This document shows, one piece after another, positions 16,375-24,942 of a stretch of DNA of 64,000 bases. The DNA lies in assembly GCF_016598475.1 (NCBI RefSeq), contig NZ_JAEMUX010000029.1, forward strand, positions 1 to 64,000, given 5' to 3'. The notes beneath the pieces are model-generated. The model saw only the letters and a program-made list of their open reading frames with translations. It did no database searches and was not told the origin of the DNA. Both the position numbers and the translations under genes were made by a program. Every line of letters starts with the position of its first letter. Position 1 is the stretch's first letter. The DNA is from Streptomyces adelaidensis (GTDB lineage: Bacteria; Actinomycetota; Actinomycetes; Streptomycetales; Streptomycetaceae).

Positions 16375-17136
16375 ATGCACAGCGAATACCCGCCCACCCT
16401 GCCGGCGGAGTACGCCGACATCGAGTTCGAGAACAACGCCCAGCGCATGCCGCTCGTGCTGTGCCTCGACACGTCCAGCTCGATGGCCGGCCAGCCGATC
16501 CAGGCCCTCAACAACGCGCTCGCCGAGTGGACCCGGGAACTCCACGACGACGTGAGCCTCAGCTACAGCGTGGAGGTCGCCGTCGTCACCTTCGGCGGTC
16601 AGGGCGTCGGCGCCTGGCGCGGGCCCCAACTCCTCGACCCGCGCGCCCGGATGAGCCCCTTCATACCCGCGCACGCCTTCCAGGCACCGCAGCTCATGGC
16701 CGCCGGGGTCACGCTGATGACCGAGGCGCTGGAGCTGGCGATGCACATCGTCGCCGCCCGGAAGTCGGAGCTGCGGGCCTCCGGGCTGCAGTACTACCGG
16801 CCGCAGATCTGCCTCGTCACGGACGGCCTGCCCACCGACCCGACCGGCCATCTCACCGACTCCTGGCACCGGCTGGTTCCCGTCCTCGCCGAGGAGCAGC
16901 GCGCACGCCGCTTCCGGTTGTACGCCATCGGGGTCGGCGGGATCACGGACATGGGGGAGCAGGTGCTGCGGGCGTTCGCCCCGAAGTTCAACGCCCGGTT
17001 GCAGGGGTTCCCGTTCCGGGAGCTGCTCCAGATGATGTCCGCCAGCGCCAACGCCGAGCAGAAGGGGGCGGGGGACGAGGTGTTCGAGAAGATCTTCAGC
17101 CAGTTCAAGACGCAACGCCCGGCCTGGGAGGCGTGA
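16375..17136 (+). CDS. VWA domain protein (TerY/YegL-like)
   Basis: 253 residues, ATG at 16375 with CAGGGGGACC upstream. The von Willebrand A fold carries a full MIDAS: D32-T-S-S-S (LCLDTSSSMAG), the later conserved Thr region, and LVTDGLPTDP. The remainder matches the YegL/TerY group, cytosolic VWA proteins rather than secreted adhesins. It sits directly before a PP2C gene and a YegI-like kinase, the arrangement called the TerY-P triad, proposed to be a phosphorylation-controlled stress complex. Confidence 0.9.
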   Translation: MHSEYPPTLPAEYADIEFENNAQRMPLVLCLDTSSSMAGQPIQALNNALAEWTRELHDDVSLSYSVEVAVVTFGGQGVGAWRGPQLLDPRARMSPFIPAHAFQAPQLMAAGVTLMTEALELAMHIVAARKSELRASGLQYYRPQICLVTDGLPTDPTGHLTDSWHRLVPVLAEEQRARRFRLYAIGVGGITDMGEQVLRAFAPKFNARLQGFPFRELLQMMSASANAEQKGAGDEVFEKIFSQFKTQRPAWEA

Positions 17137-17137
17137 G

Positions 17138-17926
17138 TTGACCGCCGCCCAGCCCTGGCGGATCCACGGCCTCAGCGTCGAGGGCTACCGGCACCGGCGC
17201 CAGGGTCTGCCCTGCCAGGACGCCTGCGCCTACGCCACCACGTCCTCCGTCGCCGTGCTCGCCGTCGCCGACGGGGCCGGCAGCCGGCCCCGCTCGGAGG
17301 AGGGCGCCCGGCTCGCGGTGAAGCTCGCGGCGGAGCACTTCGCGCGGCGGGCCAAGGCGGCCGTGGAGGTGCAACCGGGCGAGGCCGTCCACGAGTTGCT
17401 GCGGGACGCCCTGCGCGACGTCAGCGAGGACTTCCTCGACCGGACCGGCGCCGACGCGCAGGACTTCGCCACGACGCTCACGGTGGTGGTGCTCGCGCCC
17501 GGCTGGATCGGGCACCTGACCGTGGGGGACGGCTTCGTCGTCGTACGGGCGGGGACGGAGGACGGGGAGCGGCAGTTCCATCTGCTGCCGCAGGCCGCGG
17601 CGGCCAGTGAGTACAGCAACGAGACGGTGTTCCTGACCTCGCCGGACGTGGCGCGCTGGACGCACACCGAGTGTGTGTCGGACGACGGGGTCGACGGGGT
17701 GCTGCTCTCCACGGACGGCCTCGCGCAGGCCATGCTCAACCGCCCGGCCGGCGGTGCCCAGTCCCCGAACACCTCCTTCGCCGACGCCGTCTTCCGCTCC
17801 CTCGACACCGCCACCGAGGACTCCCCGGACACCAACCTGGCCGCCCTCCTCCGCTCGGACCGCCTCACCGCGCTGAACGCGGACGACAAGACGCTGCTGC
17901 GAGCGGTACGCACGCATGTGAGATGA
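17138..17926 (+). CDS. PP2C family protein phosphatase (YegK-like)
   Basis: 262 residues beginning at TTG 17138, two bases after the VWA stop, with GGGAGGCG as ribosome site. PP2C motifs in order: VLAVADGAGSRPRSEEGAR, DFATTLTVVVL, VGDGFVVV, GVLLSTDGLAQ, and a terminal ADDKTLLRAV in place of the usual DDNT; the metal-binding aspartates are all present. Short PP2C of the type paired with TerY VWA proteins; expected to dephosphorylate proteins modified by the neighbouring kinases. Cytosolic. Confidence 0.9.
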   Translation: MTAAQPWRIHGLSVEGYRHRRQGLPCQDACAYATTSSVAVLAVADGAGSRPRSEEGARLAVKLAAEHFARRAKAAVEVQPGEAVHELLRDALRDVSEDFLDRTGADAQDFATTLTVVVLAPGWIGHLTVGDGFVVVRAGTEDGERQFHLLPQAAAASEYSNETVFLTSPDVARWTHTECVSDDGVDGVLLSTDGLAQAMLNRPAGGAQSPNTSFADAVFRSLDTATEDSPDTNLAALLRSDRLTALNADDKTLLRAVRTHVR

Positions 17927-18307
17927 GCCGGCCCGGGAGCGGTGACGGCCGGCGAGTGTGGGGGAGGGCGCGATGGCGGACGTGGTCGGCCGGGGCTGGT
18001 GGGGGCGGCCATCGCGGGTCGGGACCGGTGGTGGGCGGGGGCAGCGGCTCGGGAGCCATGGCGGTCGGCGAGTGCGGTGGGTCGCGGCCGGCGGCGGTTC
18101 GCGGCGGCGGGCGGCGGCGGGCGGTCGCCGGTGACTGTCCGCCGCCACCCGCCACCCGCCCCCCGACCACCCGCCACCCACCGACCACCCGCCACCCACC
18201 GCCCACTCGCCACCCACCGACCACTCGCCACCCGCCGTGATCGGCCACGACCGGTGGCTTGCGACGACGCGTGACGATCGGCCCGACGAACACTCGGAGG
18301 TACGGCC
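17927..18307. repeat. GC-rich intergenic spacer with CCACCC-type tandem repeats
   Basis: About 380 bases without a convincing gene. From roughly 18157 to 18236 the plus strand is a degenerate tandem array of 7- and 11-base CCACCC(A/G)CC-like units (CGCCACCC, CGACCACC) with almost no A/T. The GGAGGTACGGCC just before 18308 is the ribosome site of the next gene. Confidence 0.6.
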
Positions 18308-19468
18308 ATGAGCGGCCGGACGGTCTTTCTCGACGGCAGGCGGGTCACTCTGGCCGAGCTGCCCCTGAAGGGCGGCGGGCAGGCGGCCGTGTTCCCGGTG
18401 GAGGGGGACGCGGGGATCGTCGTGAAGATCTACCGGGATCAGCCAGGGTCGGACCAGGAGCGGCGGCTGGCCCGGATGCTCACCATGTCACCGCTGGCCG
18501 CCCGGCCGACGGACGCCAGCCAGCCGCCCGAGCTGGCCTGGCCGACCGCGATCGCCCGGGACACGAACGGGCGGTTCATCGGCTACGCCATGCGCCGCTT
18601 CGGCGAGCCCCAGCACGTCCAGCTGGTCGGTCTGTTCACCCGTGTCCAGCGGCTCAAGCTCTTCCCGGACCGGGCCGACTGGCGGTTCCTGCTGGGCGTC
18701 GCCTGGAACCTCGCCTTCATGACGGCCCGGATGCACTACGACAACCTCGTCATCGGCGACTTCTCCAGCAGCAATGTCGTCGTCGACGCCAACGGCTTCG
18801 TCACGTTCCTCGACTGCGACTCCATCGCCTTCACCGACCCGGTCACCGGCGAACTCTTCCCGTGCCTGATGCACACCACCGACTACTCGTCCCCCGAGCG
18901 CCAGGCCGGCGGCCCCGCCACCCGGCAGAGCGACGACTTCGCCCTCGCCGTCCTCGTCTACCAGCTGCTCACCGCCGGCAACCACCCCTTCGGCGGGGTC
19001 CCGCACCAGAGCGCCTCCGAGTCGACGGTCAAGGACAACATCGCCGCGAGCTGCAGTTACGTCGTCCGACCCGAGCGGGTCACCATCCCGCGCGGCACCA
19101 TCGACCCGTCCGTGCTGCCGCACGAACTCCTCACCCTCGCCAAGGCCGCCTTCGGCCCGGGCGTCCAGGACCCCGCCGCCCGGCCGCGGGCCGAGGCCTG
19201 GCTGCGCGCCCTCGACAAGGAACGCGGCCAGGTGCGCGCCTGCACGGTACGGCCCCTGCACACCTTCGGCTCCCACCTGCCGACCTGCCCCTGGTGCACC
19301 CGGGCCGCCGTCACCGGCCACGACGTCTTCAACGGCCCCCGGCCCACCTCGCTCCCGATCCCACCACCCCCACCGGACCAGCCCCCGTCCCCGTACGCCG
19401 CGCTGAAGGTGCTCGCCGTGGTGATCGGGGTGGTGCTGCTCATCGTGATCCTGACGAGCGTGGGCTGA
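18308..19468 (+). CDS. YegI-like atypical protein kinase with zinc ribbon and C-terminal membrane anchor
   Basis: 386 residues, ATG at 18308 after CGGAGGTACGGCC. Kinase-like N-lobe with GGGQAAVF and the lysine in GIVVKIYRD (K40). The catalytic loop is IGDFSSSNVVV and the DFG position reads LDCDS, the divergent forms seen in YegI-type kinases, with a TTDYSSPERQ activation end. Around residues 318-333 HTFGSHLPTCPWC forms half of a zinc-ribbon-like site. A Pro-rich linker leads to a tail anchor (VLAVVIGVVLLIVILTSVG). Completes the VWA / PP2C / kinase triad. Confidence 0.88.
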   Translation: MSGRTVFLDGRRVTLAELPLKGGGQAAVFPVEGDAGIVVKIYRDQPGSDQERRLARMLTMSPLAARPTDASQPPELAWPTAIARDTNGRFIGYAMRRFGEPQHVQLVGLFTRVQRLKLFPDRADWRFLLGVAWNLAFMTARMHYDNLVIGDFSSSNVVVDANGFVTFLDCDSIAFTDPVTGELFPCLMHTTDYSSPERQAGGPATRQSDDFALAVLVYQLLTAGNHPFGGVPHQSASESTVKDNIAASCSYVVRPERVTIPRGTIDPSVLPHELLTLAKAAFGPGVQDPAARPRAEAWLRALDKERGQVRACTVRPLHTFGSHLPTCPWCTRAAVTGHDVFNGPRPTSLPIPPPPPDQPPSPYAALKVLAVVIGVVLLIVILTSVG

Positions 19469-19509
19469 GCGGGAGGAGGGGCAGCCGGATTCGAGGTCGT
19501 CGCCCCCTC

Positions 19510-20112
19510 TCAGCCGGACCGGTCCTCCAGATACCGCGTGTGCGACTCCTGCCGGCGGGCCTCCGCGTCCCGCAGGGCCGCCGCGATGGACCCCAACTCA
19601 TCCTGAAGCACCGTGAGTTGACGCTCCAGGTGGCGCTCGGGCGGTTCCGTGCCCGGGGTCAGCCGGGTCCACCAGCGGGTGCGTACGAAGGTGTCGACGG
19701 CCTCGGGGACGTCCTGGCGGACGGCCCGGGAGAGGGCGTGGACGCCTTCGGGGTCCCGGGTGAGTACCTCGGAGACCCAGCCGGGGTCGAGGAGGGCGGC
19801 GAGCAGTTCGGTCAGCTCGGTGAGGCGGCCGGCGGCGGCGGGCGGGAGGTCGATACCGGCCAGGTACTCGCGGAGGGTCCCGAAGTCGGTGCGCAACTCG
19901 TCGAGCTGGGCGGACGGGTCCGGGAAGTCCGGCAGCGAGGGCCGCTCAGGCGGGGCGATCAGGGCACCCGCCCCGTAGAGCCCGACGACCACGACCGGCC
20001 AGTACGGGCCCGCGACCCCCGCGAAGGTCAGCCCGAGCCCGGCCACTCCGAGGGCGCCACCGGTGAGGTTCTTACGGGACTCGACGTACGCCAGCAACCT
20101 ATTGGTAGCCAC
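19510..20112 (-). CDS. membrane hypothetical protein
   Basis: 200 residues from GTG 20112, overlapping the stop of the decayed upstream gene. Two closely spaced membrane segments (GALGVAGLGLTFAGVAGPYW and VVVVGLYGAGALIAPP) precede a 130-residue soluble helical part with long runs of Leu/Glu/Arg, probably coiled coil. Similar proteins accompany VWA/substrate-binding genes in streptomycetes. With its partner broken it may be an orphan. Confidence 0.7.
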   Translation of the reverse strand: MATNRLLAYVESRKNLTGGALGVAGLGLTFAGVAGPYWPVVVVGLYGAGALIAPPERPSLPDFPDPSAQLDELRTDFGTLREYLAGIDLPPAAAGRLTELTELLAALLDPGWVSEVLTRDPEGVHALSRAVRQDVPEAVDTFVRTRWWTRLTPGTEPPERHLERQLTVLQDELGSIAAALRDAEARRQESHTRYLEDRSG

Positions 20113-20631
20113 GGATCTCCTCGAAGGCGCCGTCCAGGGAGCCCTGCTGGGCGTCGAAGAGGCGGCCGCCGGTCAGGTCGGCGATGTGTTCCAGTTCGTC
20201 CTGGTCGGAGTCGCCGAAGAGGATCGGGAAGACGGGGATCTGCCGCTGGGCGGCGGGCAGCCGACCGTGTAGAAGGGGCGGGGCAGTGGTTCGCGTACGT
20301 CGTACTTCTCGGCCAGCTCATCGGCGGGTGCCTTGCTGGACGGGAACGCGAAGTCGTAGCCCTTCAGGTCCAGTCCGTCCATGGCCCATGAGCCCGACGT
20401 CTCCGTCTTCACGGTGTAGCCCTCGGTGGCACGGGCCTTCACCACCTCGGGATCGGCGAAGAACTCCGCCTTCTCCGACCCGATCACTCCTCGCACGGTC
20501 TTCGTTGCCGTGCCCGTGTCCCCGGTGTCCCGGCCTGCCACGACGGCTGCCACCACGCCGCCGATCAGCAGGACCGCGAGGACGATTCCTGCGATTCGTC
20601 TCACAGGGGGAGGGTGCTCTGCGGAACCCAA
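20099..20631 (-). pseudogene. substrate-binding/VWA domain protein, internal deletion and frameshift
   Basis: The N-terminal part reads as a normal membrane-anchored protein: RRIAGIVLAVLLIGGVVAAVVAG anchor, then VRGVIGSEKAEFFADPEVV, SGSWAMDGLDLKGYDFAFPSSK and PRPFY. Just after this (about 20262-20270) the frame changes, and a second frame reads LPAAQRQIPVFPILFGDSDQ, DELEHIADLTGGRLFDA and ends FEEIRGYQ at TAG 20101-20099. That end is what I would expect at the C-terminus of the same VWA-containing family, so several hundred central codons appear deleted. The start may be TTG 20631 or GTG 20604. Confidence 0.75.
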
Positions 20632-20978
20632 CGTTCCTGGTCACCGGCGGTAACGGGGGTGAAGGGGTGGTCCCGGAACGCAACGGTGCTTGTTTTCGGG
20701 CGCGGGTGCGTTTTCGGGTGCGGGTGGGTGGGGGTGTTCGCGCAGTTCCCCGCGCCCCTAACAGGGTGCGTTTTTGGGTGCGGGTTCGGTGGGGGTTCTT
20801 CGCGCAGTTCCTCGCGCCCCTGAGAGGGTGCGTTTTTGGGTGCGGGTTCGGTGGGGGCTGGTCGCGCGGTTCCTCGCGCCCCTGGAGGTGGAAAGCGTGG
20901 GGCGCAGCCCCCGCTTTCAGGGGCGCGGGGAACTGCGCGAGCAACCGCATGCGGGCCGCGGCCGAAAACGCACCCGGC
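20632..20978. repeat. second intergenic repeat cluster
   Basis: Three direct copies of the CGCAGTTCC(C/T)CGCGCCCCT unit (20738-20764, 20798-20824, 20861-20886) and one inverted copy (20917-20944). The middle two belong to a longer tandem duplication of about 62 bases that includes GGGTGCGTTTTTGGGTGCGG (from 20764 and 20826). A hairpin GAAAGCG-t-GGGG...CCCC-CGCTTTC (20891-20918) sits at the inverted junction, the same architecture as the array at 12851-13302. No gene. Confidence 0.8.
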
Positions 20979-21401
20979 TCAGTGGGCCGCCAGCTCGCGC
21001 GGCAGTGCCACCGCGTGGGCGTCCATGCGTTCGGCCGAGAGGATCGCGGCGGCCGTATCCGCGCGGGATGCCGCGACGACGAGCGCGCGGCCCGCGAGGG
21101 CGTGGGCGCGGAGGTGGAGCCCGGCGACGCCACGCTCACGACCGCCCGTCGCGCCGGACGAGGACCGTACGGGAGGGTGACCGCCCCGCAACCGCGTGAC
21201 CTGCGCGGACAGCCGCTCCGCAGCCGCGTCGAGGTCGGCGGAGGGGGCCAGGGCGCGGAGTTCGTCGGTCACTGCCAGGAGTGCCGCGAGGTGTCCCGCG
21301 AGCTGGATGTCCAGTTCTTCCTCACGCGAACGGTGAGGGAAGTCGGAGGAGGCGGTGCCGGCCATCGTGTGGACCGACTTCGTGCGGATCGGCTCGTACA
21401 T
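20979..21401 (-). CDS. conserved hypothetical protein
   Basis: 140 residues, ATG 21401 with GGAGG eight bases upstream. MYEPIRTKSVHTMAGTASSD opens a mainly helical, alanine/arginine-rich protein (EEELDIQLAGHLAALLAVTDEL... LSAQVTRLRGG). No export signal or known domain. It resembles small proteins conserved next to the alanine aminotransferase gene of streptomycetes. An operator-like dyad lies about 40 bases upstream. Confidence 0.75.
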   Translation of the reverse strand: MYEPIRTKSVHTMAGTASSDFPHRSREEELDIQLAGHLAALLAVTDELRALAPSADLDAAAERLSAQVTRLRGGHPPVRSSSGATGGRERGVAGLHLRAHALAGRALVVAASRADTAAAILSAERMDAHAVALPRELAAH

Positions 21402-21436
21402 GGGATGGCCTCCAAGCTCGCGGAGAACCAGCCTAC

Positions 21437-21454
21437 CTTAGATTCCGTCTAAAG
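21437..21454. promoter_or_regulatory. operator-like dyad
   Basis: TTAGA-TTCCG-TCTAA (21438-21452) is a short perfect inverted repeat in the gap upstream of the minus-strand gene at 20979-21401. It could be a regulator site or promoter element; no regulator can be named. Confidence 0.3.
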
Positions 21455-21519
21455 TTGAGCGAAGTCCGAAAGGGGGGAGTCCCCGAGGGGCGCCTCCCCG
21501 GCCGCTCCGAAGGCCCGCG

Positions 21520-22731
21520 CTACGCCTGCGCGTACCCGTCCAGGAAGTTCCCGATCCGGGTGATCGCGGACCGCAGGTCCCCGACCGTCGGCAGGGTCAC
21601 GACCCGGAAGTGGTCGGGCTCGGCCCAGTTGAAGCCGGTGCCCTGGACGACCATGATCTTCTCCTGCCGGAGCAGGTCGAGGACCATCCGCCGGTCGTCC
21701 TTGATCTTGAAGACGTTGGGGTCGAGCCGCGGGAAGAGATACAGCGCCCCCTTCGGCTTCACGCACGACACCCCCGGGATCTGGGTGAGCAGTTCGTACG
21801 CGAGGTCCCGCTGCTCCTTGAGCCGGCCGCCCGGCAGCACGAGGTCGTTGATCGTCTGGCGCCCGCTGAGCGCGGCGACCACCCCGTGCTGGCCCGGCAT
21901 GTTGGCGCACAGCCGCATGTTCGCGAGGATCGTCAGGCCCTCGATGTAGGAGTCGGCGTGCGCGCGCGGCCCGGAGATCGCCATCCAGCCGACCCGGTAG
22001 CCGGCCACCCGGTACGCCTTCGACATGCCGTTGAAGGTGAGGGTCAGCAGGTCGGGGGCGATCGCGGCGGTCGGGGTGTGCGTGGCGCCGTCGTAGAGGA
22101 TCTTGTCGTAGATCTCGTCCGAGCAGACGAGGAGGTTGTGGCGGCGCGCGATGTCCGTCAGGCCGCGCAGCATCGCCTCGTCGTACACCGCGCCCGTGGG
22201 GTTGTTGGGGTTGATGATGACGATCGCCTTGGTGCGGTCGGTGACCTTCCGCTCCACGTCCGCGAGGTCCGGCATCCAGTCGGACTGCTCGTCGCAGCGG
22301 TAGTGCACGGCCGTACCGCCGGAGAGCGACACGGCGGCCGTCCACAGCGGGTAGTCGGGCGACGGTACGAGGACCTCGTCGCCGTCGTCCAGCAGGCCCT
22401 GCATCGCCATCACGATCAGCTCGGAGGCGCCGTTGCCGATGAAGACGTGTTCGACGTCCGTCTCGATGCCGAGGGTCTGGTTGTGCATGACGACCGCGCG
22501 GCGGGCGGCGAGCAGACCCTTCGCGTCGCCATAGCCGTGCGACGTCGAGACGTTGCGGAGGATGTCCTCCAGGATCTCGGGCGGACACTCGAACCCGAAG
22601 GCCGCCGGATTGCCCGTGTTCAGCTTGAGGATGCGGTGCCCTGCCGCCTCCAGGCGCATCGCCTCTTCGAGAACCGGGCCCCGGATCTCGTAACAGACAT
22701 TGGCGAGCTTCGTCGACTGGATCACCTGCAT
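21520..22731 (-). CDS. pyridoxal-phosphate aminotransferase (alanine transaminase, AlaA-like)
   Basis: 403 residues starting MQVIQSTKLANVCYEIRGPV (ATG 22731); the upstream ATG 22782 is less likely. Class I/II fold: RILKLNTGNPAAFGF, substrate-side YGDAKGLLAAR, IINPNNPTGAVYD, CSDEIYDKILYDG, and the PLP lysine in NGMSKAYRVAGYRVGW (K238). The sequence opening and KIMVVQGTGFNW ending match alanine/glutamate transaminases of the AlaA group, which make alanine from pyruvate. Cytosolic housekeeping enzyme. Confidence 0.92.
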   Translation of the reverse strand: MQVIQSTKLANVCYEIRGPVLEEAMRLEAAGHRILKLNTGNPAAFGFECPPEILEDILRNVSTSHGYGDAKGLLAARRAVVMHNQTLGIETDVEHVFIGNGASELIVMAMQGLLDDGDEVLVPSPDYPLWTAAVSLSGGTAVHYRCDEQSDWMPDLADVERKVTDRTKAIVIINPNNPTGAVYDEAMLRGLTDIARRHNLLVCSDEIYDKILYDGATHTPTAAIAPDLLTLTFNGMSKAYRVAGYRVGWMAISGPRAHADSYIEGLTILANMRLCANMPGQHGVVAALSGRQTINDLVLPGGRLKEQRDLAYELLTQIPGVSCVKPKGALYLFPRLDPNVFKIKDDRRMVLDLLRQEKIMVVQGTGFNWAEPDHFRVVTLPTVGDLRSAITRIGNFLDGYAQA

Positions 22732-22934
22732 GTCCGTGAGCTTACGGCCCGGTAACGCGTTCCGGGCCGTGTTTTGCACCACGTGAGACGGTCGCTATGC
22801 CCCGAAATAGCTCTCGACTGTCCTCTCGACCCCACTCGTATCTAAAATCCCGCCCAGGTCCGGCCGCCCCCCCACATGGCCACCGGTCACACGGCACATG
22901 GTCACGAGCACGCGACGCGAGGACGGCGGACGGA

Positions 22935-23783
22935 ATGAATGGGGTGGGCGGGGTGGGCGGGGAGCATGGCGGGCACGGTGGTTTCGACCGGCACGGCGGC
23001 GGCGTCCTGAGGCCGCCGAACGTGTACCACCCGCTCGGCGACCCCCACCACGCACCCGACTACGAGACCTTCAAGGACCCCGCCGCCGCCCATGGCTGGC
23101 AGAACGCCTATGACGACACCGTCCAGCTGGATCAGGTGGTGATGGATGGCGCGGGTGGTCTGGCTCTGGATGCGGATGTTGCTTCGGGGGCGCGTGCCGT
23201 TTCGGAGGCGCAGGCGGAGGCGGAGGCGGAGGCGGGGGCGGGGGCGGATGGGGATGCGGGTGCGGTCGAAGGCGGCGGCCCGGTCGGCCCGGTCGCCCTG
23301 GGTGCCCCGGACGCGTCCGGGCGTCGTGCGCGCCCCGCGGCCGGGCGGCGGCTCACGCTCGGGCGGCGCCGGGCCCGTCGGCGTGGCGCCCTGATCGCGG
23401 GTGGCATCGGCGTTGCCGTGCTCGTGGGTGCCGCGGTGGCGGGGCTCGCCGGTCTCGGCTCCTCGGGGCAGCAGGGGCCGAGCGGCCCGGCGCCCGTCGA
23501 GTCCGGCCCGGCCGACGCCCGCTCCGGCGACGCGGAAGCCGCCTCCCCGTCCGCCGGCGGCTCCTCCGATGCGGCGGCCACGGCATCCCCCGGCGGCTCT
23601 TCCCCCGACACGTCCACGAACGCGTCCCCGGCCGCCACCACCCCCGAGCCCTCGGGTCCCGCCTCACCCACCTCCGCTGCGACGACCTCCGCCTCGCCGT
23701 CCGCGACGACGACCTCCTCGTCCCGGGGCAACTCCGACGGCAACCGAGGTCGCGGCCAAGGCGCCACGAAGGGGCCCAAGTAG
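22935..23783 (+). CDS. membrane protein with Ser/Thr/Pro-rich extracytoplasmic tail
   Basis: 282 residues from ATG 22935 (GGCGGACGG upstream). Glycine/histidine-rich start, then a conserved-looking NVYHPLGDPHHAPDYETF segment and WQNAYDDT; a low-complexity EAQAEAEAEAGAGA run; a basic patch RRLTLGRRRARRRG; one membrane segment ALIAGGIGVAVLVGAAVAGLAGLG at about residues 155-178; then about 100 residues of Ser/Thr/Ala/Pro. Type II topology with a wall-spanning or glycosylated tail is inferred. No catalytic domain. Confidence 0.75.
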   Translation: MNGVGGVGGEHGGHGGFDRHGGGVLRPPNVYHPLGDPHHAPDYETFKDPAAAHGWQNAYDDTVQLDQVVMDGAGGLALDADVASGARAVSEAQAEAEAEAGAGADGDAGAVEGGGPVGPVALGAPDASGRRARPAAGRRLTLGRRRARRRGALIAGGIGVAVLVGAAVAGLAGLGSSGQQGPSGPAPVESGPADARSGDAEAASPSAGGSSDAAATASPGGSSPDTSTNASPAATTPEPSGPASPTSAATTSASPSATTTSSSRGNSDGNRGRGQGATKGPK

Positions 23784-24009
23784 CCCGTCATCGGCGCGGA
23801 CGAGGGCTCGTGGCACGCACCGCCCGCCCCCGCCCCCCTGGCCGAAGATCATGCGGCCGGAACCAACTCCTTGCTCGCACATCACACGGCCTTCACAATG
23901 CGCATGACAAACTGCGAGGGCAGAACGATCTTCCGTCACTCGCGCCACCCAACGCCACTCACATCACTCACGTAACTCACCCACTTACGTAGCAAGAGGG
24001 GACCCCCAC

Positions 24010-24933
24010 ATGAGAAAGCCTCTCGCAGCCGCGCTGTTCGCCCTGGTGATCACCGGGGCGGGCGCGGCACCCGCGGTCGCGGCGCCGGATGCCTCGGCCG
24101 CGTCGCCGGGGAAGTCGGCCCAGTCCGGGACCGCGGTGACGGATGTCGTCGACTCCGCGACCTCCCTGGTGAACGGCGTCCTGGCCGGCCCCAGCATCCA
24201 GGCCGTGAACTTCGCCGGCACCGTCTCGCTCAGCAACTGCTCCGGCTCGGTCGTCCGGATGCCCGACTCCGAGGACAATGACCCGGCGCTGGTCATGACC
24301 AACGGCCACTGTCTGGAGAGCGGCTTCCCGGAGCCGGGCGAGGTCGTCGTCGACCAGGCCTCCACCCGCACCTTCGGCCTGCTCAACTCCGCCGGCACCC
24401 GCGTCGGCACCCTCCGGGCCAGCAAGATCGCGTACGGCACGATGACCGACACGGACATGGCGCTGTACCAACTCACCACCACATACGCGCAGATCAAGAG
24501 CTCGTACGGCATCGACGCGCTCGTCTACGACACCGCCCACCCGACCGCCGGCACCCCCATAACCGTCGTCTCCGGGTACTGGAAGCGGACCTACAGCTGC
24601 AGCGTCGACGGGTTCGCGTACCGCCTGAAGGAGGGTGACTGGACCTGGAAGGACTCGATCCGGTACACCTCCGCCTGCAACACCATCGGCGGCACCTCGG
24701 GATCCCCGGTCCTCAACAACGCCACCGGCAAGGTCGTCGGCGTCAACAACACGGGCAACGAGGACGGCGAGAGCTGCACCGTCAACAACCCCTGCGAGGT
24801 CGACGCGAACGGCACGGTGACCGTCCGCCAGGGCATCAACTACGCCCAGGAGACCTGGCACGTCCCCTCCTGCTTCGGCGTGGACAACAAGCTCGACCTC
24901 GACGCCGACGGCTGCGTACTCCCCAAGCCGTAG
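24010..24933 (+). CDS. secreted trypsin-like serine protease
   Basis: 307 residues, ATG 24010 after GAGGGGAC. Signal peptide with cleavage after PAVAAPDASA-like residues near 25-30. Catalytic triad readable: H100 in MTNGHCL, D149 in MTDTDMALY, S232 in IGGTSGSPVLN. Paired cysteines (C77/C101, C197/C223) support an exported fold. It is close to V8/trypsin-like secreted proteases of streptomycetes. Monocistronic and convergent with the D-aminoacylase gene, 9 bases away. Confidence 0.9.
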   Translation: MRKPLAAALFALVITGAGAAPAVAAPDASAASPGKSAQSGTAVTDVVDSATSLVNGVLAGPSIQAVNFAGTVSLSNCSGSVVRMPDSEDNDPALVMTNGHCLESGFPEPGEVVVDQASTRTFGLLNSAGTRVGTLRASKIAYGTMTDTDMALYQLTTTYAQIKSSYGIDALVYDTAHPTAGTPITVVSGYWKRTYSCSVDGFAYRLKEGDWTWKDSIRYTSACNTIGGTSGSPVLNNATGKVVGVNNTGNEDGESCTVNNPCEVDANGTVTVRQGINYAQETWHVPSCFGVDNKLDLDADGCVLPKP

Positions 24934-24942
24934 CGAACCCCC

